In this document: positions 6,369 to 6,392 of the stretch, in pieces | Position numbering within the stretch: position 1 is the stretch's first letter | How the letters are laid out: each line of letters opens with the position of its first letter | Source: Saprospirales bacterium | GTDB lineage: Bacteria; Bacteroidota; Bacteroidia; Chitinophagales; Saprospiraceae | Assembly: GCA_003448025.1 (NCBI GenBank) | Contig: DLXL01000230.1 | Location: 5,772 to 12,163 of the forward strand | Direction: 5' to 3' | Length of the DNA: 6,392 nt | The notes under the pieces: generated by a model | Databases searched by the model: none | The model's input: the letters and a program-made list of their open reading frames with translations, nothing else | Told to the model about the DNA's origin: nothing | Translations under genes and position numbers: made by a program

Positions 6369-6392
6369 CACTAAGGCACAAAGACACTAAGG
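6369..6392 (+). repeat. Tandem 8-bp intergenic repeat, cut by window edge
   Basis: Three units in exact register: CACTAAGG, CACAAAGA, CACTAAGG. The array runs into the window end, so its full length is unknown. It begins 18 bp after the lipid kinase stop codon. Degenerate CACnAAGR tandem arrays of this kind occur in intergenic regions of many Bacteroidota and some other phyla; their function is not established to my knowledge. Confidence 0.75.

Noticed and set aside
6351..6371. Imperfect hairpin after the lipid kinase stop (GTGG with CCAC, GAA with TTC)
   Set aside because: Seven pairs with a 2-nt bulge and no T-run; too weak to call a terminator.
1..6392. CRISPR arrays, tRNA or rRNA genes, transposons
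   Set aside because: No spaced direct repeats, no tRNA-like cloverleaf or conserved rRNA sequence, and no transposase or terminal inverted repeats were seen.

Overview
The window comes from a member of the phylum Bacteroidota (Bacteroidetes). Three signs agree. The isoleucyl-tRNA synthetase is the long eukaryote-like type common in this phylum. At least three sites match the Bacteroidetes sigma factor promoter (TTTG, about 20 nt, TAnnTTTG). The right edge carries a tandem CACTAAGG-type intergenic repeat that I know from Bacteroidota and some other phyla. Moderate GC and the protein sequences suggest the Saprospiria/Chitinophagia side of the phylum, but this is only an impression.

Layout from left to right: (1) 18-3446, minus strand, a complete ileS. 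(2) 3483-4505, minus strand, a DUF1016/YhcG-type PDDEXK nuclease gene 36 bp upstream of ileS and probably co-transcribed with it. (3) 4506-4666, a 161-bp intergenic region that is the most interesting part of the window. Read on the minus strand it holds a promoter, an 18-codon ORF with six Ile codons, a 7-nt segment that could act as an antiterminator, and a 13-bp GC-rich hairpin, followed by the nuclease gene and then ileS. (4) 4667-5339, minus strand, a PIN-domain protein gene overlapping by 11 bp a downstream small Lys-rich gene, together a probable toxin-antitoxin-like pair. (5) 5340-5417, a short divergent promoter region. (6) 5418-6350, plus strand, a YegS/diacylglycerol-kinase-like lipid kinase. 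(7) 6369-6392, a tandem 8-bp repeat cut by the window edge.

How it fits together: ileS and the lipid kinase look like core genes. The DUF1016 gene and the PIN pair between them look more AT-rich by eye and belong to families that spread horizontally, so the middle looks like a small accessory insert beside an essential gene. The main hypothesis is that ileS, through the intervening nuclease gene, is controlled by ribosome-mediated attenuation at an Ile-rich leader peptide, analogous to pheM control of pheST in enterobacteria. This rests on sequence layout only. The simpler explanation, that the hairpin is just a terminator for the PIN operon, remains open. A second notable point is that the synthetase carries GIHH in place of the class I HIGH (HxGH) motif, a swap associated with very strong mupirocin resistance in type 2 IleRS.
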